Below are positions 30,099 to 38,366 of a stretch of 64,000 bases of DNA, in pieces. Made by a program: the position numbers and the translations under genes. The stretch covers positions 62,001-126,000 of IMG/VR virus record IMGVR_UViG_3300035670_000028; one strand, 5' to 3'. The notes under the pieces were generated by a model. It was not told the DNA's origin. It did not search any database and saw only the letters and a list, made by a program, of their open reading frames with translations. The DNA is from a virus. Numbering within the stretch: position 1 is the stretch's first letter; each line of letters starts with the position of its first letter.

Positions 30099-30929
30099 TT
30101 ACAGAATCGATCTGATGAGGGCTCGAAGCAGGGCCTCCGACTGCACCTTTGCTCCGCGCCGCTCGAGTGGGCAGCCGGCTGCGATCGATTGTGAGAGGAT
30201 CGTGCCGATCTCCCGCTTGGCAGCGTCGGACATTGGTGGGAGAAGAGCTGAGAATCCCTTGATGTCGCCCTTGCACAGCATGTCTCTCATCTTGGTGCCG
30301 CTGATCTCCACGGTTGCAGTCCTGGGTATACCAACTCCTTGGATGCAGGGTGCCTCGCAGTCAGCTCCCACGCCAGCCCACAGGTCACCGAACTGCGCCC
30401 TCATCGCCTCGTCCGGATAGTTGCCCACGATGTCCACACTGTCGGAGTAGATGCTGATCACAGTCTCGTCGACCCGTGCCGTCACATTGAGGTAGGGCAC
30501 TCTAAATGACTCACTTCCTGCGTCATATGCAGCCTTGAATGCCTCACACACCTCGAACACGTTCCTCACCGGTGCTGGGCCCACGCCGTCGTCTGGAGTG
30601 AGCAGCCTCACGCTGCTGGGAAGGTCGAGATTCGGTTTGAGAATGTTGGTCCAGATGTACTTCATGTCCGCCCCGAACACAGGGGTCTCACCGGGAGCGG
30701 GCACCTCAATCTTGCGGCCACCCTTTGTGAGAGGCCTCTTATCTGATGGGTCCTTGACCGACTTTGTGCCGCGACCAGAGTAGGAGATGAACACACCCAC
30801 CACGTCGTTCTCAGGAAGGGCTAGCTCCTTCGCAGCCTCTGTGACCCTTAGCCCTGCTGAGATCTGCACCAGCATGTGGTGCCCCGCGTGGTAGGGCTTC
30901 GCGCTCATAGGTACCAGACCAATTTTCAT
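30099..30929 (-). CDS. Cytidylyltransferase/NMNAT-like nucleotidyltransferase
   Basis: 276 residues on the minus strand. MKIGLVPMSAKPYHAGHHML carries the HxGH signature, and EISGTKMRDML carries the ISxTxxR-type motif of HIGH-family nucleotidyltransferases. The C-terminal helix VQSEALLRALIRSIL resembles the tag, but at the other end. One of only two minus-strand genes in the window, so it is transcribed separately. The substrate (NMN, nicotinate mononucleotide or other) cannot be told. Confidence 0.65.
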   Translation of the reverse strand: MKIGLVPMSAKPYHAGHHMLVQISAGLRVTEAAKELALPENDVVGVFISYSGRGTKSVKDPSDKRPLTKGGRKIEVPAPGETPVFGADMKYIWTNILKPNLDLPSSVRLLTPDDGVGPAPVRNVFEVCEAFKAAYDAGSESFRVPYLNVTARVDETVISIYSDSVDIVGNYPDEAMRAQFGDLWAGVGADCEAPCIQGVGIPRTATVEISGTKMRDMLCKGDIKGFSALLPPMSDAAKREIGTILSQSIAAGCPLERRGAKVQSEALLRALIRSIL

Positions 30930-30946
30930 GTGTTCTCTCCGGAGTA

Positions 30947-30953
30947 TACTTAG
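30947..30953 (+). promoter_or_regulatory. ATACTTA late-type promoter box
   Basis: ATACTTA 45 bases before the ATG at 30999, in the divergent gap between the minus-strand nucleotidyltransferase and the next + strand head protein. Confidence 0.5.
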
Positions 30954-30998
30954 CTGTGACAGCCATAACTATACTCCTGACCTGTCAAGAGATAACAG

Positions 30999-32279
30999 AT
31001 GAACGAGAGGCAGCTAAGAGGTGTGATACGACAGATTCTGCATGAGCAGAAAAGTCGAAGGACTCTTCTAGAGTACGGAGACGATGGCGATGGCGATGGC
31101 GGTGCACTCTATAAAGCATTTGTATCTCCATTTGTTGATGTCCTTCAGGCAACTAAACTCGCGAGTCAAGGCATTCTCAACTCGATCAAGCTTGTTTTTA
31201 AGACACTAATCACGCTAAGTCCAAAGAAGCTTGTTGAGGCTCGAAATGACTACACAAAAGTCAAAGACACTCTAGACAAGGAATGGGGGCCTCTCATGAA
31301 GAAGGCCAGAGACTCTGTCGAGAACAGCGACTTTGGTCTTGTCACATTTGCAGTTGCTCCGAATCTATTTTTCGGGTATCAGCTTGCAAAGTTTGGAGCT
31401 GACGCGCCAGGAACCGTTGTTGATTATTTTGAGGGTGCTGGGTGGGACGTTCCTCTGGGTGAGTGGATAAGAAAGACACCCGATGAGAGAGACTCAAGTG
31501 GTAGAGGCGGAGGAGGACGTGACGATGATGAAAGTGAGGGTGGCATAATGAAGTCCCTCCGAACGTTCTTCTTTGGTGAGGGTGTTAGTAGCAAGATTGG
31601 ACCTGACGGAAGACTGCTAAGCGAGGCAGAAGAGGATGAGAAAAAGCAAGACAAATCAGGCCTCTCTAAGTCCAACATCAATGAGAAGATTAACGAATAC
31701 TTTGCAGAGACGGGCTTCGATAAGACGCTCGATGATCTAGCCGATCAGTTTGTGAAAGCAAAGCAAAATCACGCTGATAAGCTTGTTGCAGCCTCTAAGC
31801 AGCAGACAGACACTCTCAAGGCATTCGCAGCTGCGAAGGACATCCCTGAGTTCGAGAAGGTTATTGAGTCCTCAAAGAAGCTCGGCGCTGATGTCTCAGA
31901 AATACAGAAGAAAATTGATGAGCTCAAGAGAGACATCACAAAGAAGTCTGAGGATCTGCTCGAAGATCCAAAGTTCAAGGAAGACATCAAGAAGAAAGCA
32001 AAGGGAAAAGAGCTTTCAGATGCCGACATGAAAAAGGCTACAGAAAATGCAGCAGCTAAGGCTGCTGAAGAGGCCATTGGTGAGCTCAAGAAAAGCGTGA
32101 GTGATGCCCTTAAAGAGTCATTCGACCAGATAAAAAAGCAGATACGAGATGAGCTGACAGATGACATGCCAGATCAAAAGAGCCCATTCTACAAGGCATT
32201 TGCCGCATCACCTCGCGGTAAAGAGATTCTTGCAATAGTCGATAAAGCAGTCAACTCTGTGGGTCCCACCGGTGGATGA
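30999..32279 (+). CDS. Tag-bearing internal head protein
   Basis: 426 residues. MNERQLRGVIRQILHE|QKSRRTLLE|YGDD has the tag and two sites, and GRLLSE|AEEDEK occurs near residue 210. The N-terminal half is globular with hydrophobic segments (TLITLSP, VTFAVAPNLFFGY). The C-terminal half is a long Lys/Glu/Asp coiled-coil region. A multi-site internal protein cut during head maturation is the best inference. Confidence 0.65.
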   Translation: MNERQLRGVIRQILHEQKSRRTLLEYGDDGDGDGGALYKAFVSPFVDVLQATKLASQGILNSIKLVFKTLITLSPKKLVEARNDYTKVKDTLDKEWGPLMKKARDSVENSDFGLVTFAVAPNLFFGYQLAKFGADAPGTVVDYFEGAGWDVPLGEWIRKTPDERDSSGRGGGGRDDDESEGGIMKSLRTFFFGEGVSSKIGPDGRLLSEAEEDEKKQDKSGLSKSNINEKINEYFAETGFDKTLDDLADQFVKAKQNHADKLVAASKQQTDTLKAFAAAKDIPEFEKVIESSKKLGADVSEIQKKIDELKRDITKKSEDLLEDPKFKEDIKKKAKGKELSDADMKKATENAAAKAAEEAIGELKKSVSDALKESFDQIKKQIRDELTDDMPDQKSPFYKAFAASPRGKEILAIVDKAVNSVGPTGG

Positions 32280-32472
32280 TCTCCGCCTAATCATTCGTGA
32301 GATTCTGCTCGAGGAGTTCATCGGCAACAAGGGCGGAGTGAACTACTACCAGATGGGTGGCTCTATCGGAAAACCTGAGCTCTACAATCTAGACTCCAAG
32401 GGAAGGCCCACAAGAGATCCGGGCGTCCCAGGACTCAAAAAGCGTAAGAGAAACAGAAAACGCAAAGAGTGA
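32272..32472 (+). CDS. Tag-bearing small basic protein
   Basis: 66 residues. MDDLRLIIREILLE|EF is the tag. The body is Gly/Lys-rich and ends in a very basic tail (KKRKRNRKRKE) that could bind DNA. GTG start overlaps the preceding gene. It recalls small basic internal proteins that neutralise packaged DNA. Confidence 0.6.
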   Translation: MDDLRLIIREILLEEFIGNKGGVNYYQMGGSIGKPELYNLDSKGRPTRDPGVPGLKKRKRNRKRKE

Positions 32473-32477
32473 CTCAA

Positions 32478-32484
32478 ATATTTA
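32478..32484 (+). promoter_or_regulatory. ATATTTA late-type promoter box
   Basis: ATATTTA followed by AGGAAAG, 11 bases before the ATG at 32496. Confidence 0.6.
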
Positions 32485-32495
32485 GGAAAGACGCC

Positions 32496-33422
32496 ATGAA
32501 TAGAAGAGAAGAGCAGGTAATCCGCGATTACGTTCGAATGCAGTTGATAGAGCAGCGTCTACACGAGGCGTCGCAGGGAATGCTAACAAAAGCACTCGAG
32601 ACTGTCACTGATAAGATTGAGTCCGTTCTGAGCAATCTCAGGCAGCTAGGCGGCGATCGCAAAGAGCTACTAGACACGCTCAAGAAGAACGATGGAACTG
32701 AAGCCCTGTCTGCTATTCAGAAACAGGGTGGTGATCTCACAAAACTTGTGAGTGTCCTAAAGACTGCTACACCTGAGCTCAAGGAGGGCACGAGAGCCCA
32801 CCGACGTCACCTCCTCGCAGAGGCTAGAATGCGAGTAACAGACAGGAGGGTGCTCATCAATGAGTCACTGACACTTTTTGCTGCAACAGGGCTAGTGTTT
32901 GCAATCATTGGTGGAATTCCACTTGTGCTTAAAGCACTGGGATGGATTGTTGGTAAGACAAAGTTTAAGTCAGCAGCAGAGAAGATAAACAAGGCAGCTG
33001 AGTTCTTCCATCACCTCGAAGAGGCGTGGATGAGTCTCATTCCAAATAAGCCGCTCTACGCTGTCTACATAATGCTCGAGAGTAAAAATGAACCGGAGCG
33101 TGTTGCGAATCTCAAGATATATGAAGAGGATCCAGAGAATCCTGTTAAGGGCGGCGTTGGATCCAGATCAATGACATTTGAGGAATTTGAAAAGTCAAAG
33201 CTGAAAGTTAAGTACGAGAAGTACGCTTACGCAATCATTATGCTGCCGTGGCTCATAAGCGGTCTCACACAGCTCCATCATGCACTGCATGGGTGGCTTG
33301 GTGCGGTGGAAGCCGCTGCCACCGCTGAGAAGACGTTGTTTGTGGGCACTGCCACTGCCGATGTTGTGACAAAGGGTGCTGCAGAGCTATCTGCTGCTGC
33401 TAAAGCGCTGTCTTCTGTCTGA
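32496..33422 (+). CDS. Tag-bearing membrane-active head protein candidate
   Basis: 308 residues. EEQVIRDYVRMQLIE|QRLHE|ASQG is a tag with two sites; HLLAE|AR and VLINE|SL follow near residues 110-130. Two hydrophobic stretches (LFAATGLVFAIIGGIPLVLKAL and YAYAIIMLPWLISGL) look like membrane helices. After cleavage at LINE the first helix would be at a new N-terminus. A protein released into the cell membrane during infection is an attractive inference. Confidence 0.6.
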   Translation: MNRREEQVIRDYVRMQLIEQRLHEASQGMLTKALETVTDKIESVLSNLRQLGGDRKELLDTLKKNDGTEALSAIQKQGGDLTKLVSVLKTATPELKEGTRAHRRHLLAEARMRVTDRRVLINESLTLFAATGLVFAIIGGIPLVLKALGWIVGKTKFKSAAEKINKAAEFFHHLEEAWMSLIPNKPLYAVYIMLESKNEPERVANLKIYEEDPENPVKGGVGSRSMTFEEFEKSKLKVKYEKYAYAIIMLPWLISGLTQLHHALHGWLGAVEAAATAEKTLFVGTATADVVTKGAAELSAAAKALSSV

Positions 33423-33450
33423 TTTACAGATCTTCTGCGCACATTACTAT
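33423..33450 (+). promoter_or_regulatory. TTTACA-16-TACTAT promoter
   Basis: TTTACA at 33423-33428 and TACTAT at 33445-33450 precede the ATG at 33480, with CTGGAGAG as ribosome binding site. Confidence 0.55.
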
Positions 33451-33479
33451 TCTCTGAGATTTCTATCCTGGAGAGCGTA

Positions 33480-33845
33480 ATGTCGAAGACTGGCAAATCA
33501 AAGAAGTGGGTCCCACAAATTGAGTATGAGGAGGCAGAGAACGGCCTCACGTCCAACATACCATTTATCACTGTTCCAGACGGTGAGGAGATGCCTAGGA
33601 TGCTCTTCGTCTTTGAGTCAAGGGACACGGGCGAGATCGAGCCAGGTCCGGAGGGTGAGGATGTGCCTGTGGTCGAGCTCAACCTGCATCAGTACGTGAA
33701 CATGGTAAACCTGAAGATGGGTCTCACACCTGCTGAGTACGATAGAGTGCGGTTTGTTCTCGGCCTCGATCCCCTGAAGAAGGCTGAAGAGGCGGGCAAG
33801 AAGATAACAGATGCGGTTCGAAAGAAGGTTGAAGGATCTAACTGA
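33480..33845 (+). CDS. Hypothetical protein
   Basis: 121 residues. MLFVFESRDTGEIEPGPEGEDVPVVELNLHQYVNMVNLKMGL is well ordered in appearance; the rest is charged. It has its own early-type promoter and is flanked by another, so it is expressed separately from the head genes. Not recognised. Confidence 0.55.
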   Translation: MSKTGKSKKWVPQIEYEEAENGLTSNIPFITVPDGEEMPRMLFVFESRDTGEIEPGPEGEDVPVVELNLHQYVNMVNLKMGLTPAEYDRVRFVLGLDPLKKAEEAGKKITDAVRKKVEGSN

Positions 33846-33851
33846 CTTCAA

Positions 33852-33879
33852 TGTAAACGATGCGAACTTCACATATAAT
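33852..33879 (+). promoter_or_regulatory. TGTAAA-16-TATAAT promoter
   Basis: TGTAAA at 33852-33857, TATAAT at 33874-33879. It drives the nuclease-like gene at 33907; CAAGGAA lies before the GTG. Confidence 0.65.
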
Positions 33880-33906
33880 TCCTTGCGGCTCTAGCAAGGA
33901 ATACTA

Positions 33907-34569
33907 GTGGCATCAATTACAAGAGATATTGCAGTAAAGTCAATTCAGAGAATGACGCAGTTTCACAAAGAGACGAATGATCTCTTTGAGAAGTATGGCA
34001 TGGATCTACTCTCTGATCTCGGAAGAAGAAATACTCTACTCTCTACTGCGCAAGAAAAATTCTTTAGTGATTCACTGAGAGAATCAGGCTATACTGTTTC
34101 CAGCGATGGTAGACCAGGACAGCCTGATATCATTGTGACAGATCCTGTAACAGGTCACACTTCTGAGCTAGAGTGCAAGCTAACAACTAGAAACTCGTCA
34201 GGCGGTGTTGTTCTTCAGACAGATTATGAGACGCTGCAGAAGAAAGGGACACTCGACTACCTCTACGTGATTGCCAGCCCTGAGTTCACAGAGTTCTGTG
34301 TGCTATACTTCACAGGACTCACGTCGGATGACTTCAGGGTGCCGGCTGCTGGCTCTAGAGGCAAGGCGGGCATGGTCAAGCACCGGTGCTACAACAAAGC
34401 AACTGTTCTTATGGGTGAGTACAGGAGCCTGAGAGCTGATAATCTGTCACGCCTCGAATCGCTCATGGCGTCCAAAATTCCTCCGTGGAAGAGAAAAAAG
34501 TGTGAGAAGTCTCTAGAGTATTGGCGTTCAGCACCCGATCGGCATAGTGTTGTGCTGGAAACAATCTGA
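33907..34569 (+). CDS. PD-(D/E)xK nuclease-like protein
   Basis: 220 residues from a GTG. GQPDIIVTD followed by ELECKLT gives the PD...(D/E)xK catalytic pattern (Asp in PD, then Glu-x-Lys as ECK). Strand and helix order around it fit a restriction-endonuclease-like fold. AT-rich codons in the first half suggest separate ancestry. It could be a host-DNA-degrading or free-standing mobile nuclease. Confidence 0.6.
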   Translation: MASITRDIAVKSIQRMTQFHKETNDLFEKYGMDLLSDLGRRNTLLSTAQEKFFSDSLRESGYTVSSDGRPGQPDIIVTDPVTGHTSELECKLTTRNSSGGVVLQTDYETLQKKGTLDYLYVIASPEFTEFCVLYFTGLTSDDFRVPAAGSRGKAGMVKHRCYNKATVLMGEYRSLRADNLSRLESLMASKIPPWKRKKCEKSLEYWRSAPDRHSVVLETI

Positions 34570-34614
34570 CAACACGCATAGTTAGATTGGACACCAATAT
34601 ACTGGAGAATTTCT

Positions 34615-35115
34615 ATGAAGTTTGACGCAGATCGTTTCGCAAAGCTCGCAGGCCTTCCAGCTAGTGACAAGGCTGGGGCAGCTGCACCAAAGTCCTCCGC
34701 CTCGCGCTCTGTTATGACTGAGGGCCGCCGCGCTGCAAGGGCAAAGGCTCCCGTGCTCAATGAGTCTGCAGAGGTTCAGAAGCTTCGTGCTATCATTCGC
34801 AGAGAGACTCTCTCTGTCATCAAGGAGATGCGCGAGGGCGCACTCAGCAGGGTTCAGGGGAAGAAGTCTCTGAACGAGGCGGTCACAATGGGCTTCTACG
34901 GTCCAGGGTTCGGTGGCAAGTCCTTTATCCTCGGCGGTCCAATGACCTCAGCTTCTCGTTTCGCCAGCCTCAAGGAAGTTGACGAGATGGACGAGGTCGA
35001 CGAGATGGACGAGGTCGACGAGATGGACGAGGTCGACGAGATGGACGAGGTCGACGAGATGGACGAGGCAGACGACAAGCATGAGATGGACGAGGCAGAC
35101 GACGACGAAGAGTGA
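34615..35115 (+). CDS. Tag-bearing protein with VDEMDE tandem repeat
   Basis: 166 residues. MKFDADRFAKLAGL begins it. VLNE|SAEVQKLRAIIRRETLSVIKEM is an internal tag with its site in front, and SLNE|AVTM follows. A Gly-rich middle is followed by an acidic repeat of VDEMDE (five copies) and a DDDEE tail. It resembles an acidic internal head peptide precursor. Confidence 0.6.
   Translation: MKFDADRFAKLAGLPASDKAGAAAPKSSASRSVMTEGRRAARAKAPVLNESAEVQKLRAIIRRETLSVIKEMREGALSRVQGKKSLNEAVTMGFYGPGFGGKSFILGGPMTSASRFASLKEVDEMDEVDEMDEVDEMDEVDEMDEVDEMDEADDKHEMDEADDDEE
34978..35067 (+). repeat. 18-bp in-frame tandem repeat, five copies
   Basis: gtcgacgagatggacgag is repeated five times (the first copy with gtt), encoding VDEMDE. 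Near-perfect identity indicates recent slippage or expansion. Coding, not CRISPR. Confidence 0.9.
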
Positions 35116-35136
35116 TCTGATCTAGTTACATCTGCT

Positions 35137-35183
35137 TATACAATCGACTCACCTCCGAGTACAATATTGCTTGAGGTGAGTCG
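35137..35183 (+). promoter_or_regulatory. Promoter overlapped by 11-bp perfect inverted repeat
   Basis: TATACA at 35137-35142 and TACAAT at 35160-35165 (spacer 17). CGACTCACCTC at 35145-35155 and GAGGTGAGTCG at 35173-35183 form a perfect 11-bp inverted repeat spanning the -10 box. The right arm contains the GAGGTGA ribosome binding site of the gene at 35186. It could be an operator, or an RNA hairpin masking the site in read-through transcripts. Confidence 0.6.
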
Positions 35184-35185
35184 AA

Positions 35186-35590
35186 ATGCATAGTGTAGGT
35201 GATATTGTATTCATCGTCTCGAACAAGAAACGCCAGGTCTTTCCTGTGCAGGTCGTCGAGCAGGTGATTAGAAAGACACTTGAGGGTGAGCAGGTCACCT
35301 ACAAGGTGAAGATTCCTGGTGCAGACACCAAGCCTGTCGATCTGCACGCAATCGATGGTACCGTTCACTTGTCACTCAAGGCTGTGCGGGAGTTCCTGTA
35401 CTCTCAGGCGACAAGTGCAATCGATGAAGTCGTTAGCACTGCCCAGGAGCTGTGTGCCTCATTTGGGGGCGAACCTGACAACGGTCATGTGACTGAGGCA
35501 GCTGCACACGAGAACGGCGCGTCCAACAAGGTAAAAGTGAAGCTAAGTGACGGGACCAGTGCAACGGTGACCCTACCTGATGTACAGTGA
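35186..35590 (+). CDS. GDIV-type barrel protein, possibly autoregulated
   Basis: 134 residues. SVGDIVFIVSNKKRQVFPVQVVEQVI is a GDLV-like barrel start, followed by VTYKVKIPG and VHLSLKAVREFL, then a second beta segment NKVKVKLSDGTSATVTL. It is preceded by the strongest operator-like repeat in the window. Not otherwise recognised. Confidence 0.6.
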   Translation: MHSVGDIVFIVSNKKRQVFPVQVVEQVIRKTLEGEQVTYKVKIPGADTKPVDLHAIDGTVHLSLKAVREFLYSQATSAIDEVVSTAQELCASFGGEPDNGHVTEAAAHENGASNKVKVKLSDGTSATVTLPDVQ

Positions 35591-35594
35591 TAAC

Positions 35595-36413
35595 ATGGCA
35601 GAACGCAAGACTCGAGTGCTCCTGATCGACGGTTACAACATGCTCCACCGCTCACGGAGCGGCTGGACAAAGGGCGAGAATCCCATCATCTTCAACTTCT
35701 TCAGGTCCTTCCGTGCTGTCGTGGACAAGTTCAAGCCTGACGTCACCTACTTCGTCCTCGAGGGGCGACCTGTCAAGCGGCTCGAGACGATGGCCGAGTA
35801 CAAGGGGCAGCGCGAGTACCACGACCGCGACGACTTCAAACGACAGCGCAAGTGGATCATCCAGAAGCTCAAGGAACGCTTCCCGGTTCGTGTGGTTCGG
35901 CACCCCCACTACGAGTGCGACGACGTCCTCGCCGCGCTTGCAACAGTGCGTCACCCTGACGCCGACTGTGTCGTGGTGTCCTCTGACACCGACTTCCACC
36001 AGCTCCTCCAGAGCCACAAGAGCCTCAAGCTGTTCAATCCCGTCAAGAAGGAGTTTGTTCAGACGCCGGAGCACGACTACGTGGTCTGGAAGGCCCTCCG
36101 CGGTGACTCGTCCGACAACATTCCCGGCTTCAAGGGTATCGGTGACAAGCGCGCCCTGCAGCTCGTTTCCGATCCTGCTGCCCTCGAGGAGTTTCTCGCC
36201 GAGCCCGGCAATCGCGAGCTGTTCGACCGCAATATCAGCATGATCAGGTTCCACGACCTCAGCGCAGAGCTGTCTGCTCTCGAGACGCACTTCTGCGACG
36301 CCGAGGTCGACTGGCAGTCTGTTCGGACTGACTTCAATGACATGAAGTTCTTCTCCATCACGACTCCCAAGTCCTGGGACAAGTTCGTCAAGACATTCGA
36401 CAGCCTCACCTGA
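35595..36413 (+). CDS. 5'-3' exonuclease / flap endonuclease
   Basis: 272 residues of the FEN/RNase H (T4 Rnh, T5 D15) family. LLIDGYNMLHRS holds the first metal-binding Asp, YFVLEGR and YECDDVLAAL/VSSDTDF hold the central acidic residues, and GDSSDNIPGFKGIGDKRAL is the helix-hairpin-helix and last acidic cluster. It removes RNA primers at the fork. ATG 35595 is chosen over 35580, which overlaps the upstream gene. Confidence 0.9.
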   Translation: MAERKTRVLLIDGYNMLHRSRSGWTKGENPIIFNFFRSFRAVVDKFKPDVTYFVLEGRPVKRLETMAEYKGQREYHDRDDFKRQRKWIIQKLKERFPVRVVRHPHYECDDVLAALATVRHPDADCVVVSSDTDFHQLLQSHKSLKLFNPVKKEFVQTPEHDYVVWKALRGDSSDNIPGFKGIGDKRALQLVSDPAALEEFLAEPGNRELFDRNISMIRFHDLSAELSALETHFCDAEVDWQSVRTDFNDMKFFSITTPKSWDKFVKTFDSLT

Positions 36414-36441
36414 TTTACCCAGCGCAGCGTGCAGATAGGAT
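36414..36441 (+). promoter_or_regulatory. TTTACC-16-TAGGAT promoter
   Basis: TTTACC at 36414-36419 and TAGGAT at 36436-36441, before the two-gene chaperonin unit. Confidence 0.5.
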
Positions 36442-36464
36442 TTCTGCATTCCACGGAGGTATGT

Positions 36465-36659
36465 ATGACAGCTCGTAAGCCGGTGAGTGACCGGGATCTT
36501 GTATCACTTAGACAGCGCGGCCTGATCCTCGCTGAAGAGACTGCTTTCTGGCAGGACGGCGTTCTAACAGTAGAAAACCTTATCAATAAGCAGCAGAGGC
36601 TACTGACAGTCGATGTCAGCACTCTACTAGAGTCAAATAGAAGGGTGCTAAAGGGCTGA
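36465..36659 (+). CDS. Small protein upstream of GroEL
   Basis: 64 residues, mostly helical (DRDLVSLRQRGLILAEETAFWQDGVLTVENLINKQQRLL). ACGGAGG precedes ATG 36465, and its stop overlaps the chaperonin ATG. It is not a GroES by sequence: no mobile-loop or barrel pattern is visible. Function unknown. Confidence 0.6.
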   Translation: MTARKPVSDRDLVSLRQRGLILAEETAFWQDGVLTVENLINKQQRLLTVDVSTLLESNRRVLKG

Positions 36660-38296
36660 TGACTGCATTTAAGAACCTCACGTTCGGGGATGAGGCCCGA
36701 GAGAAGATCCAGCGTGGCGTCAATATTCTCTCCGACGCTGTGAAGGTCACAATGGGTCCTCGAGGCCGCAACGTGATCATCGAGAGGGAGTCTGGCCCAC
36801 CGCACCTGACGAAGGACGGCGTGACAGTCGCCCAGGCAATCGACCTCAGGGACAGGTTCGAGAATCTCGGAGCGCAGATGGTGAAGGAGGCCGCACAGCG
36901 GAGCGCCGAGATCGCAGGCGACGGCACCACGACCTCCACAGTCCTCGCCCAGGAGATCTACAACGAGGGCCTCAAGATGATCTCTGCGGGATTCGAGCAG
37001 TCAGAGGTGTGCAAGGGCATCACGGACGCCGCGGCCGCCGTGATTCAGTCCGTGTCAGAGATCTCACGCCCCATTGTGAGCGATGAGGACATCGTGCACG
37101 TCGGAACAATTTCCGCCAACGGGGACCGAGAGATCGGTGAGCTCATTGCTCGGGCCCTGTCATCGGTGGGTCGTGATGGCACGGTCACTGTCGAGGAGGC
37201 GAAGGGATTTGAGTCGACCCTCGACGTGGTCGACGGCACCCAGATTCCGCGCGGCTACCTCTCACCCTACTTCGTCACCAACCACGACAAGCTCCTGTGC
37301 GAGCTCGACAACCCGTACATCATTCTCGTCAACAAGACCATTTCCTCCATCAAGGAGCTGCTCCCGTTGCTCGAGCGCCTGCACAATGAGAAGCGATCTG
37401 CCCTTCTCATATCTGACGACCTCGACGCCGAGGCACTGCAGGCACTTGCTGTCAATAAGTTGAAGGGCATCCTGTCCATCTGCGCAATCAAGGCCCCGGA
37501 GTTTGGGGACACGCGGGTCCACACGTTCGACGACCTGTCGCTTCTCACCGGCGCGTCTGTGATCAATGCAGCGACACTTGACTCAGGCAAGGCATTTGAC
37601 ACACTCACACTCACCGCCTGCAAGAAGGCCATTGTCACCAAGACGTCGACTACGCTAGTGGGCTGCAAGCCACCCAGCGCCGACCTCCTCACAGAGCGTG
37701 TGAAGTCCCTCAGGGAGAAGCTCAGCGACCCCTCGCTGCAGGGTCCAGAGAGGGAAGTGACGCAGCGTCGGCTCTCAAGGATATCCGGAGGAGTCGCTGT
37801 GCTTCGTGTCGGTGGATCCACGGAGATTGAACTGAAGGAGCGCAAGGACAGGGTCGATGACGCACTCCACGCAACCCAGGCTGCAATCGAGGAGGGCATT
37901 GTTCCTGGTGGTGGAACTGCCTTGATCCGCGCCTCGAAGTGCTTGGATAAGCTTGTACAAAGGGATGAGGACAGCTACAATTGTGGAGTTAGAATCATGA
38001 GGACAGCGTGTGAGGCTCCCATGAGGCAGATTATTCTTAACTCCGGCGTGTCACCAGACATTATTCTGGAGCGTGTAAAGAAGATGAAGGGAAGCCAGGG
38101 CTATGACGCTCGAGGCGAGACATACAAGGACCTGATCGCTGTGGGAATCATTGATCCCACGAAGGTCGTCAAGTCAGCTGTGAAGCACGCAGCTTCCGTT
38201 GCGTGCAACCTTCTGTCCATCGGTGCTGCTGTCACTTACGATGTGAGAGAAGCTTCTGACGACATGTCACAAGATAGTTCGCTTTTGTTCGGTTAA
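36659..38296 (+). CDS. groEL: Chaperonin GroEL (Cpn60)
   Basis: 545 residues, full family length. KVTMGPRGRNVIIE and HLTKDGVTVAQAI form the nucleotide pocket, AGDGTTTSTVLA carries the ATPase Asp, and GGGTALIRA is the late signature. It lacks the GGM-type C-terminal tail and shows many substitutions (e.g. CKGITDAAAAVI). Phage GroELs can fold capsid proteins without host help; no GroES gene is seen in the window, so it may work alone or borrow the host lid. Confidence 0.93.
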   Translation: MTAFKNLTFGDEAREKIQRGVNILSDAVKVTMGPRGRNVIIERESGPPHLTKDGVTVAQAIDLRDRFENLGAQMVKEAAQRSAEIAGDGTTTSTVLAQEIYNEGLKMISAGFEQSEVCKGITDAAAAVIQSVSEISRPIVSDEDIVHVGTISANGDREIGELIARALSSVGRDGTVTVEEAKGFESTLDVVDGTQIPRGYLSPYFVTNHDKLLCELDNPYIILVNKTISSIKELLPLLERLHNEKRSALLISDDLDAEALQALAVNKLKGILSICAIKAPEFGDTRVHTFDDLSLLTGASVINAATLDSGKAFDTLTLTACKKAIVTKTSTTLVGCKPPSADLLTERVKSLREKLSDPSLQGPEREVTQRRLSRISGGVAVLRVGGSTEIELKERKDRVDDALHATQAAIEEGIVPGGGTALIRASKCLDKLVQRDEDSYNCGVRIMRTACEAPMRQIILNSGVSPDIILERVKKMKGSQGYDARGETYKDLIAVGIIDPTKVVKSAVKHAASVACNLLSIGAAVTYDVREASDDMSQDSSLLFG

Positions 38297-38300
38297 TATG

Positions 38301-38328
38301 TGCAAAGTTCGCTCTAACGTGGTAGGAT
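38301..38328 (+). promoter_or_regulatory. TGCAAA-16-TAGGAT promoter
   Basis: TGCAAA at 38301-38306 and TAGGAT at 38323-38328, 38 bases before the gene at 38367. It drives the sigma-factor operon. Confidence 0.6.
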
Positions 38329-38366
38329 GAATCAACCCCTGCAATCAATGCTAGGAGATACTTGAG

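Noticed and set aside
34978-35067. Possible CRISPR-like direct repeats
   Set aside because: The repeats have no spacers and are an in-frame VDEMDE coding repeat.
35652-36449. 265-codon minus-strand frame
   Set aside because: It is the antisense shadow of the 5'-3' exonuclease, which has complete family motifs.
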